NCBI GenBank assembly: GCA_028684915.1
Contig: JAQUEZ010000134.1
Coordinates: 1-16,123 of the forward strand
DNA length: 16,123 bases
Source: Desulfobulbus sp.
Lineage (GTDB): Bacteria; Desulfobacterota; Desulfobulbia; Desulfobulbales; Desulfobulbaceae
Direction: 5' to 3'
Shown: positions 7,013 to 15,105 of the stretch, in pieces
Position numbering within the stretch: position 1 is the first letter of the stretch
How the letters are laid out: every line of letters begins with the position of its first letter
Made by a program: the position numbers and the translations under genes
The notes under the pieces: model-generated
The model's database searches: none
What the model saw: the letters and a program-made list of their open reading frames with translations, nothing else
Told to the model about the DNA's origin: nothing

Positions 7013-9511
7013 ATGAGCGCCACTCTTCTCGCCGATCATCGCAAGCCCGCCCTTATCCTCCCGAATCAGACCATTTCCTATGCCCAACTGTTGAACGCCG
7101 CCCACGGATACGGTTGTCTGATCCCTGAAGAGACCGACCGGGTCTTAATTTTTTCCGAAAATCGGCCGGAGTGGATCTATGCCTTTTATGCGGGCTGGAA
7201 TTCCGGATGTACCGTGGTGCCGGTGGATTACCAGGCCACAGCCGACGAGGTGGCCTTTATCCTCATCGATTGTCGGCCAACCGTGCTTTTTTGTTCACTG
7301 GAACGCAAGCCGGTGCTGGAAGAGGCGCTTGCCCGGCTTGACTACCAACCGCAGCTTCTGGTCTTTGAAGCCTTGCCGTCGGTGGAGGCTCAGGAAAGTG
7401 CACCGATTCAGGCCGCGGATCCCGAACAGACGGCCCTGTTGATCTACACCTCCGGGACCACCGGTAGTCCCAAAGGGGTGATGCTTTCCTTTGCCAATCT
7501 GATCGCCAATGTGGAGGCGGTCACCATCGGTACCCCGATTTACAACCCGGCGGAACGGGTGCTGATGCTCCTGCCCCTGCACCATATCTTCCCCTTGCTG
7601 GGTACTCTCGTCATGCCGTTTCAGATTGGGGCAACGGTGGCGCTTTGTCCATCGCTGTTGGCGGCAGATATCGTCCAGACCCTGCAGCAGAACCGGATCA
7701 CTATTCTCATCGGTGTGCCCCGGCTCTACAGCCTGATTATGAAATCGATCCTGGAGAGGATAGCGGCCAACAAGGTGGCCACGTTCCTGTATCGTCTGGC
7801 AGCACAGGTCAATCAGCCCCGGTTTTCGCGCCTGCTGTTCAAATCAGTACACCAGAAATTCGGCGGTCATCTCAAATACCTGGTCAGTGGTGGCGCGGCC
7901 CTTGATCCCGAAGTGGGGCGGCAATTCACTGTGCTCGGCTTTGAGATCCTTGAAGGCTACGGCATGACCGAGGCGGCGCCTATGATCACTTTTACTCGAC
8001 CGGGGCAGGTGCATATCGGTTCCGCCGGGACCGCGATGAGTTGCACCACCATTGAGATCCGTGATGGTGAGATAGTAGCTTCGGGAAAGAACATTATGCA
8101 GGGGTACTGGAACCGGCCGGAGGAAACCGCAGAGGTGCTCAAGGACGGCTGGCTTTATACCGGCGATCTTGGCCGTGTGGATGAACAGGGGCGTCTATTT
8201 ATTACCGGTCGCAAGAAAGAGATTATTGTGCTTGCCAACGGCAAGAATATTAATCCGGTGCTGATCGAACAGGAACTGGAATCCCGGTATGCCACCATTA
8301 CCGAGGTTGGGGTGTTTCTCAAAAATGAGCTGTTGCAGGCGGTGATCCGACCCAACCTGGCATTAATCCGAGAAAAAGGGGTGGCCCAAATAGAGGATTA
8401 TTTTCGTTGGCAGGTAATTGATCCGTATAATCAAAAGGCCTCACCCTCCAAACGGCTGCACCATTTCACATTGGTGGACTGCGAACTGCCGCGCACCCGG
8501 CTTTCCAAGCTCAAACGCTTTCAACTCCCGGAGTTGGTCAGTGCCCGGGAGGAACGTAAGCTGCACATCGAGCATCCTGCCGGTGAGGAATACCAGGTTA
8601 TTCGCGAATTTCTTGAAACCCAGACCGCGCGCACCATTGCCCCGGATGATCACCTGGAGATCGATGCCGCTCTGGATTCCCTGGACAAAGTGAGCCTTTT
8701 GGTCTTTATCAAGCAGACCTTTGGTGTGGAGATTGCCGAGGAAAAACTGATGCACATCCCCACCTTGCGCCAGCTCAGTGCCTTTATCGCCGAGCGTAAG
8801 GAGCGGATTGCGGTTGAACTGATCAACTGGCGAGAGATCCTCAAAGAACGGGTCGATACCGGTCTGCCGCGGGCCTGGTTTACCATTAACCTGATCAAGA
8901 ATTTTAGCAACCTCCTGTTTCGATGTTATTTTCGCTTTCGTACCGAAGGCCGGGAACATATTCCGGAATCCCCCTGTATCATTGCCCCGAACCATCAGAG
9001 CTTCATTGATGGCCTGCTGGTGGCTGCCGGACTGAAAAACACTCTGATGCAGCGCACCTGTTTCTACGCCAAGGCCAAGCATCTGCAGAACCGGTGGCTG
9101 CGTTATTTTGCCGATCGAAACAATGTGGTGATCATGGATATCCATGCCGATGTGCGTCAGTCGATCCAGAAGGTGGCAACCCTTTTGCAAAACGGCAAAA
9201 ATGTGATTATCTTTCCCGAGGGCACCCGGACCATGGACGGGGCTTTGGGTGAATTCAAAAAGACCTTTGCCATCCTCAGCAAGGAGCTCAATGTGCCGGT
9301 GGTGCCGGTGGCTATTCGAGGCGCCTTTGAGGCATTGCCCTCTGGCTCCATTCTTCCCATTCCGTTCAGAAAGATTTCGGTCCGTTTTCAGCCTCCGATC
9401 TTTCCCGACGACCACACCTATGACTCACTCAAAGATCTGGTGCGCGAACGGGTTCATGAATGTCTCACCCGGGGCGAGCAGCCGCTGCTGACCCAGGGGG
9501 ACCAAGGTTGA
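7013..9511 (+). CDS. Acyl-adenylating / acyl carrier / PlsC acyltransferase fusion protein
   Basis: An 832-residue three-domain protein. Residues about 10-505 form an ANL adenylating domain of the long-chain acyl-CoA/acyl-ACP synthetase type, with P-loop YTSGTTGSPKG (145-155), EGYGMTE (314-320), YTGDLG (382-387), TGRKKEIIVLANGKNINP (398-415) and a probable catalytic Lys499 or Lys501 in RLSKLKR. Residues about 525-595 form a carrier-protein domain with Ser556 in DSL as phosphopantetheine site. Residues about 615-815 form a PlsC/LPLAT acyltransferase with NHQSFID (His661-Asp666) and FPEGTR (734-739). The likely role is to activate a fatty acid, load it on the built-in carrier and pass it to a lysophospholipid or glycerophosphate at the membrane. 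E. coli Aas has related activities in the reverse domain order without a carrier. The ATG at 7013 lacks a strong ribosome site; it follows acuI by 55 bases. Confidence 0.88.
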   Translation: MSATLLADHRKPALILPNQTISYAQLLNAAHGYGCLIPEETDRVLIFSENRPEWIYAFYAGWNSGCTVVPVDYQATADEVAFILIDCRPTVLFCSLERKPVLEEALARLDYQPQLLVFEALPSVEAQESAPIQAADPEQTALLIYTSGTTGSPKGVMLSFANLIANVEAVTIGTPIYNPAERVLMLLPLHHIFPLLGTLVMPFQIGATVALCPSLLAADIVQTLQQNRITILIGVPRLYSLIMKSILERIAANKVATFLYRLAAQVNQPRFSRLLFKSVHQKFGGHLKYLVSGGAALDPEVGRQFTVLGFEILEGYGMTEAAPMITFTRPGQVHIGSAGTAMSCTTIEIRDGEIVASGKNIMQGYWNRPEETAEVLKDGWLYTGDLGRVDEQGRLFITGRKKEIIVLANGKNINPVLIEQELESRYATITEVGVFLKNELLQAVIRPNLALIREKGVAQIEDYFRWQVIDPYNQKASPSKRLHHFTLVDCELPRTRLSKLKRFQLPELVSAREERKLHIEHPAGEEYQVIREFLETQTARTIAPDDHLEIDAALDSLDKVSLLVFIKQTFGVEIAEEKLMHIPTLRQLSAFIAERKERIAVELINWREILKERVDTGLPRAWFTINLIKNFSNLLFRCYFRFRTEGREHIPESPCIIAPNHQSFIDGLLVAAGLKNTLMQRTCFYAKAKHLQNRWLRYFADRNNVVIMDIHADVRQSIQKVATLLQNGKNVIIFPEGTRTMDGALGEFKKTFAILSKELNVPVVPVAIRGAFEALPSGSILPIPFRKISVRFQPPIFPDDHTYDSLKDLVRERVHECLTRGEQPLLTQGDQG

Positions 9512-9531
9512 TTGCCCTCCTTCAGTCAAAT

Positions 9532-9624
9532 GATGGACTCGCAAAAAGTCCATCACACCCTAAGAGCTGGCTGGCTAGGAAAAAACGCTGCGACGCAGTA
9601 GATCAAAGTTTTTACGCCGCCATC
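9532..9624 (+). mobile_element. MITE-like element, short copy (93 bp)
   Basis: Terminal inverted repeats: the left end GATGGACTCGCAAAAAGT and the reverse complement of the right end GATGGCGGCGTAAAAACT agree at 13 of 18 positions. TCAAAT occurs at both edges (9526-9531 and 9623-9628), consistent with a target-site duplication of 4-6 bases. The left end also forms a perfect hairpin GATGGACT/AGTCCATC (9532-9554). The interior (GGAAAAAACGCTGCGACGCAGTAGATC) matches the reverse complement of the copy at 15222-15382. There is no coding capacity. It lies 20 bases after the fusion gene, and its right end overlaps the -35 box proposed for ppnN. Confidence 0.7.
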
Positions 9625-9638
9625 AAATAACGTACAAT
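9611..9638 (+). promoter_or_regulatory. Promoter candidate for ppnN
   Basis: TTTACG (9611-9616) and TACAAT (9633-9638) are separated by 16 bases; the -10 box matches 5 of 6 consensus bases and the -35 box 4 of 6. The -35 box lies in the terminal repeat of the MITE-like element, while the -10 box is outside it. Transcription would start near 9645 and give a leader of about 100 bases that contains the long hairpin at 9656-9711. Confidence 0.45.
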
Positions 9639-9655
9639 ATTAAAACCGTAATATT

Positions 9656-9711
9656 GGGTCGTCGCTCAGCTTGAAACTTCGAGAACAAGGTTACAAGCTG
9701 AACGACGACCC
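9656..9711 (+). promoter_or_regulatory. Long hairpin in the ppnN leader
   Basis: GGGTCGTCG (9656-9664) pairs with CGACGACCC (9703-9711) and CAGCTTG (9667-9673) with CAAGCTG (9694-9700), separated by a 2x2 internal mismatch. The 20-base loop can pair further (AACTT with AAGGTT). This 16-bp stem is followed by TTGATTTTCCC, which is a poor T-tract, and lies 36 bases before the ppnN start codon. It may be a leader regulatory or stabilising structure, an inefficient terminator, or another repeat. Pairing is read directly; function is unknown. Confidence 0.6.
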
Positions 9712-9747
9712 TTGATTTTCCCTCTCGTTCATTGCAAAGGAAGGCCC

Positions 9748-11121
9748 ATGCAGCAGGATGTTGTCGATGCCCGTATCAGTCCCAATGGCAGTTTAGATGT
9801 TCTCTCCCGTCTCGAGGTTACCAAGCTGCTCAATGCCAGTCAGGGAGCACTTTATCCCCAATTCCGCAACAGCTCACTTGCGGTACTGAACTACGGGGAT
9901 CATCTCGACGACGGTCGTGAACTGCTGGCGCGGTATCGGGATTTTGATATCCGGGTCATCCAGGAGGAGCGTGGCATCAAACTGGCGCTGCGCAATGCGC
10001 CGTCCAGTGCCTTTGTCGACGGCAAGATGATCCGTGGAATCAACGAGCACCTTTTTGCCGTGCTCCGCGATATTGTCTATGTGGATGATACCATTAACAA
10101 CAATCCCCGCTTTGATCTAGCGACCAGCAGCGGTATCACTAATGCGGTCTTCCATATCCTGCGTAATGCCCGCATCATGCGACCACGGACCAATCCCCAT
10201 CTGGTGGTCTGCTGGGGTGGCCATTCGATTTCTCCAACCGAGTACGATTACAGCAAGGAAGTCGGCTATCAGCTGGGTTTGCGGGGACTGGATATCTGCA
10301 CCGGTTGTGGGCCGGGGGCCATGAAGGGACCGATGAAAGGCGCCACTATCGGCCATGCCAAGCAGCGCATCTATAACGGTCAGTACCTGGGGATTACCGA
10401 ACCAGGTATCATTGCTTCGGAATCGCCCAATCCCATTGTTAACGATCTGGTCATCATGCCGGATATTGAAAAACGGCTTGAGACCTTTGTCCGCATCGGC
10501 CATGCGGTGATCGTTTTTCCCGGTGGAGTGGGCACGGCTGAAGAGATCCTCTATATTCTCAGTATCCTTTTGGACCCGGCTAACTCGCGCATCCCCATGC
10601 CGCTGATCTTTACCGGGCCAGCCGAGTCTGCCGGATATTTTACTCAGATTGATCATTTTATCACCGAGACCCTGGGGCCGGCCGCCCGGCAGATGTACCG
10701 CATCATTATTGACGATCCCGAGACCGTGGCCCGCAAGAGCTTGGAAGGGGTCAACCAGGTGCACCAGTTTCGCCTGAAAACCGATGATGCCTTTTATTTC
10801 AACTGGCTCCTCAACATCGATCTCAGCCTGCAGCTTCCTTTTGAGCCCACCCATGCCAACATGCGAAATCTCAATTTGCACAAAAGCCAGCCTCCCCATC
10901 TACTGGCCTCCAACCTGCGCCGAGCCTTCTCCGGCATTGTCACCGGTAACGTCAAGGATTCTGGTATTCGGGCCATTGAGGAGCACGGGGTGTTTGAGAT
11001 CAGCGGGGATACGCAGATAATGCAGCCCCTTGATACCCTTCTCTCTGCCTTTGTCGAACAACAACGAATGAAATTACCGACGACTAGCTACAATCCCTGC
11101 TACCGGCTGATAGCCGAGTAA
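9748..11121 (+). CDS. ppnN: Nucleotide 5'-monophosphate nucleosidase PpnN (YgdH family)
   Basis: Cytoplasmic enzyme that cleaves purine and pyrimidine nucleoside 5'-monophosphates to free base and ribose 5-phosphate; in E. coli it is allosterically controlled by (p)ppGpp. The 457 residues align by eye with E. coli PpnN end to end. The N-terminal region contains SLDVLSRLEV, the central LOG-type domain has WGGHS (156-160), GCGPGAM (186-192), MPDIEKRLE and the signature PGGVGTAEE (258-266), and the C-terminal domain contains RRAFSGIVTGNVKDSGIRAIEE. The ATG at 9748 has AAGGAAGG just upstream; the frame extends to a TTG at 9712, but that part overlaps the leader hairpin region and is not family-like. 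It is probably transcribed alone from the promoter near 9611-9638. Confidence 0.95.
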   Translation: MQQDVVDARISPNGSLDVLSRLEVTKLLNASQGALYPQFRNSSLAVLNYGDHLDDGRELLARYRDFDIRVIQEERGIKLALRNAPSSAFVDGKMIRGINEHLFAVLRDIVYVDDTINNNPRFDLATSSGITNAVFHILRNARIMRPRTNPHLVVCWGGHSISPTEYDYSKEVGYQLGLRGLDICTGCGPGAMKGPMKGATIGHAKQRIYNGQYLGITEPGIIASESPNPIVNDLVIMPDIEKRLETFVRIGHAVIVFPGGVGTAEEILYILSILLDPANSRIPMPLIFTGPAESAGYFTQIDHFITETLGPAARQMYRIIIDDPETVARKSLEGVNQVHQFRLKTDDAFYFNWLLNIDLSLQLPFEPTHANMRNLNLHKSQPPHLLASNLRRAFSGIVTGNVKDSGIRAIEEHGVFEISGDTQIMQPLDTLLSAFVEQQRMKLPTTSYNPCYRLIAE

Positions 11122-11611
11122 TTATTGTCTGTGAAATTGACGGTGTCGGCCGGTTGCCGTCCTGAAGAAAGGAGAGGCTGCCCGGCCACGCTGCCCACGT
11201 CTTTGTGCTTGAGATGTAGGGTGCAGCATGCGTGCAGCATATCGTACGCCATGGATATTTTTCCTGTAACTCGCTAATCTTTCATATTTATTTTTTAGAC
11301 CTCTTCTGCCCGGCAGATGGTCCCCCTGATCATTTGCTGCATTCCTCCTGAGTAGATTGCCTGCTCGTCTTGTTTTGTGCTGTTATTCCAGTATCTTGCT
11401 GAATATGCTCGAGTGTGGCACGGCCCATGCTCCTGGTTGCGCATCACCGTGAGTAATCCGATCGATGAGCACGGTAGCGGCAGGTGAGCGGTATCTTGCC
11501 TTCCTCCGGTGGCGCATTGTTGACGATCCCTGGTGGAGGATCAGCATTTTTTTTCGCAGCGGCAGTGTCAGAAGCATCTCATCAAAACTGCAACACAAGG
11601 AGCTAACATCC
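11122..11611. other. Intergenic region between ppnN and thiolase genes
   Basis: No supported gene. It contains a tandem TGCAGCAT repeat (around 11222-11242), a weak AT-rich stem ATATC/GATAT followed by TTTTT (around 11240-11265) that might end ppnN transcription, and the sigma-54-type site at 11416-11431. A small GATCC/GGATC dyad lies near 11525-11542, followed by an 8-base T run. The in-frame extension of the thiolase frame back to 11465 has no ribosome site and no family resemblance, so it is left out of the gene. Confidence 0.5.
11416..11431 (+). promoter_or_regulatory. Sigma-54 (RpoN) promoter candidate for the thiolase operon
   Basis: TGGCACGGCCCATGCT matches the RpoN consensus TGGCACGNNNNTTGCW at 11 of the 12 fixed positions, with the essential GG and GC at the correct spacing; only the first T of TTGC differs. 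It lies about 180 bases before the thiolase start on the coding strand, implying a leader of about 170 bases. If used, expression would need an enhancer-binding activator, as for E. coli atoDAEB. No activator gene is in the window. Confidence 0.55.
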
Positions 11612-12901
11612 ATGAACGACGTGGTGATCGTGAGCGGCAGCCGGACTGCGGTCGGCGCTTTTGGCGGCAGTCTGAAAAATACTCCAGTGGTTACCCTGGG
11701 AGCCGCGGTAATGCGGGAAACCCTGCGCAAGGTCGGCCTGCGGCCCGTTGCCAGCCCAGCGATGCGGGAGCTGACCCCCCGCAAGCTCAAGGAGCAGGGG
11801 CCAATCGAGCTCGAACAACGCTACGGCGGTTGGGATGCGCAGGCCATGGAAGTGAGTGTGGATGAGGTGATCATGGGCAACGTGCTTCAGGCAGGTCAGG
11901 GGCAGAACACGGCCCGTCAGGCCATGATCCAAGCAGGCCTGCCCAAGGAGACCACTGCGTTCACCATCAACAAGGTCTGCGGTTCGGGGTTGAAAGCCAT
12001 CGCCCTAGGTGCCCAGGCGATTGCAACCGGCCAGGCCGAGGTGGTATTGGCGGGCGGGCAGGAAAATATGAGCATGGTCCCTATGGCCTTGCTTAAGGCC
12101 CGCTGGGGCCATCGCATGGAACTCACCGGTGTCGGCGAGGTGCATGACCTGATGGTCTACGACGGACTCTACGAGATCTTTTACGGCTACCACATGGGCG
12201 TTACTGCCGAGAACATCGCCCGTCGTTACAACATCAGCCGCGCGGATCAGGATCGTCTGGCCGCACTCAGCCATGCCCGCGCATTGCGGGGGATTCGTGA
12301 CGGTCTTTTTCGCGACGAGATCATCCCTGTCCCGGTGCGCGTTGGCAGAGAGGAGATCCTCTTTGCCCAGGACGAACGGCCGATGGAAACCTCGGTGGAA
12401 AAATTGGCCAAACTCAAACCCGCCTTTGCCAAGGACGGTACCGTCACCGCTGGTAACGCCTCGGGTATCAATGACGGAGCGGCCGCCGTGCTGATGATGA
12501 GCGCAGCCAAGGCAAAGCAGCTGGGACTCAAGGCGCTGGTGACCATTGAGAGTTTTGCCTCGGGCGGCCTGGATCCTGCGTACATGGGCCTTGGGCCGGT
12601 GCCAGCCATTAGCAAGGCCCTGGCGCAGTCCGGCAAGGGTATCAACGATATCGACATGATCGAGCTGAACGAGGCTTTTGCCTCCCAGGCCATCGGCTGC
12701 ATGCTGGAGTTGGGAATCGATCTGGAAAAACCCAACCAGCTGGGCAGCGGTATCTCCATGGGCCACCCGGTCGGCTGTACCGGCGCGCGGCAGATGGTAG
12801 GCGCCCTGTATCAGATGCAACGCATGCCCAAAGCCACTGGGTTGATCAGCATGTGCATTGGCGGCGGAATGGGCATGGCCATGGTGATCAACAATCGCTG
12901 A
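11612..12901 (+). CDS. Acetyl-CoA acetyltransferase (thiolase) with N-terminal insertion
   Basis: Biosynthetic/degradative thiolase that condenses two acetyl-CoA to acetoacetyl-CoA or runs in reverse. All catalytic elements are present: Cys123 in NKVCGSGLKA, Asn353 in ELNEAFA, His385 in GHPVGCTGAR, and Cys415 in CIGGGMG. At 429 residues it is about 35 longer than the common 390-395. The excess lies at residues about 45-82 (RPVASPAMREL... to YGGWDAQAM), between the first helix and VDEVIMGNVLQAGQGQN. The start is the ATG at 11612 with AAGGAG 9 bases upstream. It is first of three genes, 51 bases before the hydroxyacyl-CoA dehydrogenase, and follows a sigma-54-like site. Chain-length preference is not readable, but its neighbours favour C4. 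Confidence 0.93.
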   Translation: MNDVVIVSGSRTAVGAFGGSLKNTPVVTLGAAVMRETLRKVGLRPVASPAMRELTPRKLKEQGPIELEQRYGGWDAQAMEVSVDEVIMGNVLQAGQGQNTARQAMIQAGLPKETTAFTINKVCGSGLKAIALGAQAIATGQAEVVLAGGQENMSMVPMALLKARWGHRMELTGVGEVHDLMVYDGLYEIFYGYHMGVTAENIARRYNISRADQDRLAALSHARALRGIRDGLFRDEIIPVPVRVGREEILFAQDERPMETSVEKLAKLKPAFAKDGTVTAGNASGINDGAAAVLMMSAAKAKQLGLKALVTIESFASGGLDPAYMGLGPVPAISKALAQSGKGINDIDMIELNEAFASQAIGCMLELGIDLEKPNQLGSGISMGHPVGCTGARQMVGALYQMQRMPKATGLISMCIGGGMGMAMVINNR

Positions 12902-12952
12902 ACCGGCAGTGCCAATCAATTGAGCAAACAAACACCCAAGGAGAGTGAGAGC

Positions 12953-13804
12953 ATGGACGTACAGACGTTTGGCGTGATCGGCGCCGGTCAAATGGGCAGC
13001 GGTATCGCCCAGGTAGCCGCAGCCAGTGGGCTGAGTGTAATCCTCAACGATATAAAAAAAGAATTTGTTGAACGGGGCAGGGCGGGCATAGCCGCCAACC
13101 TGCAGCGTAGCGTCGATAAAGGCAAGCTGGCCTCGGATGAGCGGGAACGGATTCTGGCCCGGATCACGACAAGCACCGATGTCAAGGACATGGCAAAGGC
13201 GGACATGGTGGTTGAGGCTGCCTCGGAGAACGAGGCTATCAAGTTCAAACTGTTTCAGATGCTCGATGAGATCTGTGCGCCGCAAGTTATCCTGGCCTCC
13301 AACACCTCTTCCATCCCCATCGGCCGGATCGCTGCTAACACCAAACGGCCGGACAAGGTGATCGGCATGCACTTCATGAATCCAGTGCCGGTGATGCAGC
13401 TGGTCGAGGTAATCTGCGGCCTGGCCACCTCGAAAGAAACGCTTGCAACTACCTGGGAGTTGGCCAAACGGATGGGGAAGACCCCTGCCCGTTCCAACGA
13501 TTTTCCCGGCTTTATCGCCAACCGCATCCTTTTGCCCATGATCAACGAGGCGGTGTTCAGCCTCTATCACGGCGTCGGCACCAAGGAGGACATCGATACG
13601 GTAATGAAGCTGGGCATGAACCATCCCATGGGACCGCTGGCCCTGGCCGACCTGATCGGGCTGGATACCTGCCTGGCGATTATGGAAACGCTGCACCAGG
13701 GGCTGGGCGATCCCAAGTACCGGCCCTGTCCACTGCTGCGCCAGTATGTGGAGGCCGGTTTTCTGGGGCGCAAAACCGGCAGAGGCTTTTACACCTACAA
13801 ATAA
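12953..13804 (+). CDS. hbd: 3-hydroxybutyryl-CoA dehydrogenase
   Basis: NAD(P)-dependent soluble enzyme that interconverts acetoacetyl-CoA and (S)-3-hydroxybutyryl-CoA. At 283 residues it matches the single-function bacterial enzymes (about 282). The Rossmann motif [10 protein letters not shown] lies at 10-19. The active-site set is visible: Ser119 in NTSSIP, His140 in [11 protein letters not shown], Glu152 and Asn190 in GFIANR. The C-terminal domain has [18 protein letters not shown] and ends GRGFYTYK. The start is the ATG at 12953 with AAGGAG 9 bases before it; the upstream TTG at 12920 is less likely. It lies between thiolase and acyl-CoA dehydrogenase in one operon. Confidence 0.95.
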   Translation: MDVQTFGVIGAGQMGSGIAQVAAASGLSVILNDIKKEFVERGRAGIAANLQRSVDKGKLASDERERILARITTSTDVKDMAKADMVVEAASENEAIKFKLFQMLDEICAPQVILASNTSSIPIGRIAANTKRPDKVIGMHFMNPVPVMQLVEVICGLATSKETLATTWELAKRMGKTPARSNDFPGFIANRILLPMINEAVFSLYHGVGTKEDIDTVMKLGMNHPMGPLALADLIGLDTCLAIMETLHQGLGDPKYRPCPLLRQYVEAGFLGRKTGRGFYTYK

Positions 13805-13873
13805 CGGCAAAAATATGTGGTTGCCCGGCGCGAGATGCCCTGGGACGAAATCAATACTGTGAGGAGTGCGACA

Positions 13874-15022
13874 ATGAATTTCGAGTTGACTGAGAAACAG
13901 AACAGCATCCGTGCAATGGTCAGGAGCTTTGCTGAAACCGAGGTGGCACCATCGGTGCGCATCCGCGACCAGGAGGGACGTTTTGACCGGGCATTGATGT
14001 TTGACCGCCTGGGCGAGATGGGGCTGACCGGCATCGTCTTTCCCGAGCAGTACGGCGGGGCCGGGGGCGACTACATCAGTTATGCGATCGCGGTGGAGGA
14101 ACTCTCAAGGGTCTGCGCCTCAACCGGTGTCACCCTCTCAGCCCACCTCTCCCTGGGCGCCAACCCCATCTATCTGTTTGGCACCGAGGAGCAAAAACAG
14201 AAATATCTGGCACCGCTTGCCAAGGGCGAGAAAATGGGCGCTTTCGGTTTGACCGAGTCCTCCGCAGGTTCGGACGCTGGCGGCACCATAACCACGGCCA
14301 TCCGTGACGGCAGCGACTGGATTATCAATGGCGCCAAGATTTTCATCACCAACGCCGGTTACGCCGAGACCTACGTGGTGATGGCGCGCAGTGACCAGGC
14401 CGCGCAAAAACATCGCGGCATCAGCGCCTACATCATTGAAAAGGATACGCCCGGATTCACGATGGGCAAAAAAGAGGCTAAACTGGGTATCCGCTCCTCG
14501 GCTACCATGGAGTTGGTCTTCAATAACTGCCGCATTCCCGGGGAAAACTTGCTTGCCAAAGAAGGGGAGGGGTTCAAGGTCGCGATGAAGACCCTGGACG
14601 GCGGCCGTATCGGTATCGCTTCACAGGCTCTGGGCATTGCCCAGGGAGCGCTTGACGCCGCCCTTTCCTTGAACCGCCAGCGCGCACAGCGTGACAAGGC
14701 CGCCGCTGCCGACCAGGGAATCACTTTCCAGTTGGCCGATCTGGCCACCCAGGTCGATGCCGCACGGATGATGGTCTATCGAGCCGCCTACCGGGCAAGT
14801 GCTGGGCTGTCGTATTCCAAAGAAGCGGCAATGGCCAAACTCTTTGCCTCCGAAACCGCGATGCGGGTCACCACCCAGGCCGCCAGGCTCCATGACGGGT
14901 ATGGCTATCCGGAGCAGTATCCCATGGAGCAGATGATGCGCGATGCCAAAATTACCGAGATCTATGAAGGAACCAGTGAAATTTTGCGGGTTGTGATCGG
15001 CGCGTCTTTAGCCAAGGAGTAG
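13874..15022 (+). CDS. Short-chain acyl-CoA dehydrogenase (butyryl-CoA dehydrogenase-like)
   Basis: FAD enzyme that oxidises a short-chain acyl-CoA to the 2-enoyl-CoA or reduces it in the other direction, exchanging electrons with an electron-transfer flavoprotein. It has 382 residues, as in butyryl-CoA dehydrogenases. The family signature GAFGLTESSAGSD lies at 122-134 and the catalytic base is Glu365 in IYEGTSEI. The start is the ATG at 13874 because GAGGAG sits 7 bases upstream; a GTG at 13817 would add 19 non-homologous residues. It is last in the thiolase-hbd unit, 69 bases after hbd, and is followed by a stem-loop. No etfBA is present here, so its electron carrier must be encoded elsewhere. 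C4 specificity is inferred from the neighbours. Confidence 0.92.
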   Translation: MNFELTEKQNSIRAMVRSFAETEVAPSVRIRDQEGRFDRALMFDRLGEMGLTGIVFPEQYGGAGGDYISYAIAVEELSRVCASTGVTLSAHLSLGANPIYLFGTEEQKQKYLAPLAKGEKMGAFGLTESSAGSDAGGTITTAIRDGSDWIINGAKIFITNAGYAETYVVMARSDQAAQKHRGISAYIIEKDTPGFTMGKKEAKLGIRSSATMELVFNNCRIPGENLLAKEGEGFKVAMKTLDGGRIGIASQALGIAQGALDAALSLNRQRAQRDKAAAADQGITFQLADLATQVDAARMMVYRAAYRASAGLSYSKEAAMAKLFASETAMRVTTQAARLHDGYGYPEQYPMEQMMRDAKITEIYEGTSEILRVVIGASLAKE

Positions 15023-15073
15023 TCTTTCCCCCTCGACTACTCATCAGCTGAGCTATCCTGATCCGTAAATGAA

Positions 15074-15105
15074 GAGGAGTGCTGCACGCCCATGCGGCAC
15101 TCCTC
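15074..15105 (+). terminator. Stem-loop after the acyl-CoA dehydrogenase gene
   Basis: GAGGAGTGCTGC pairs with GCGGCACTCCTC (12 bp, one T-G wobble) around an 8-base loop, 51 bases after the stop codon. It lacks a following T-run, so it is either a Rho-independent terminator of weak type or a 3'-end stabiliser. The GC stretch after it (15106-15212) holds no gene that could be supported. Confidence 0.5.

Noticed and set aside
8441..9415. 324-codon minus-strand frame opposite the fusion gene
   Set aside because: Antisense to the carrier and PlsC domains, which show conserved motifs on the plus strand.
10117..10899. 260-codon minus-strand frame opposite ppnN
   Set aside because: Antisense to a complete PpnN; no supporting signals.
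11383..11790. 135-codon minus-strand frame upstream of and overlapping the thiolase start
   Set aside because: Arg/Ser-rich, no domain, no ribosome site, and overlaps the start of a real gene.
12005..13810. 601-codon open frame on the minus strand opposite thiolase and hbd
   Set aside because: It lies antisense to two genes with intact family motifs, has no ribosome site, and its product is His/Gly-rich without recognisable domains. It follows from codon bias on the coding strand.
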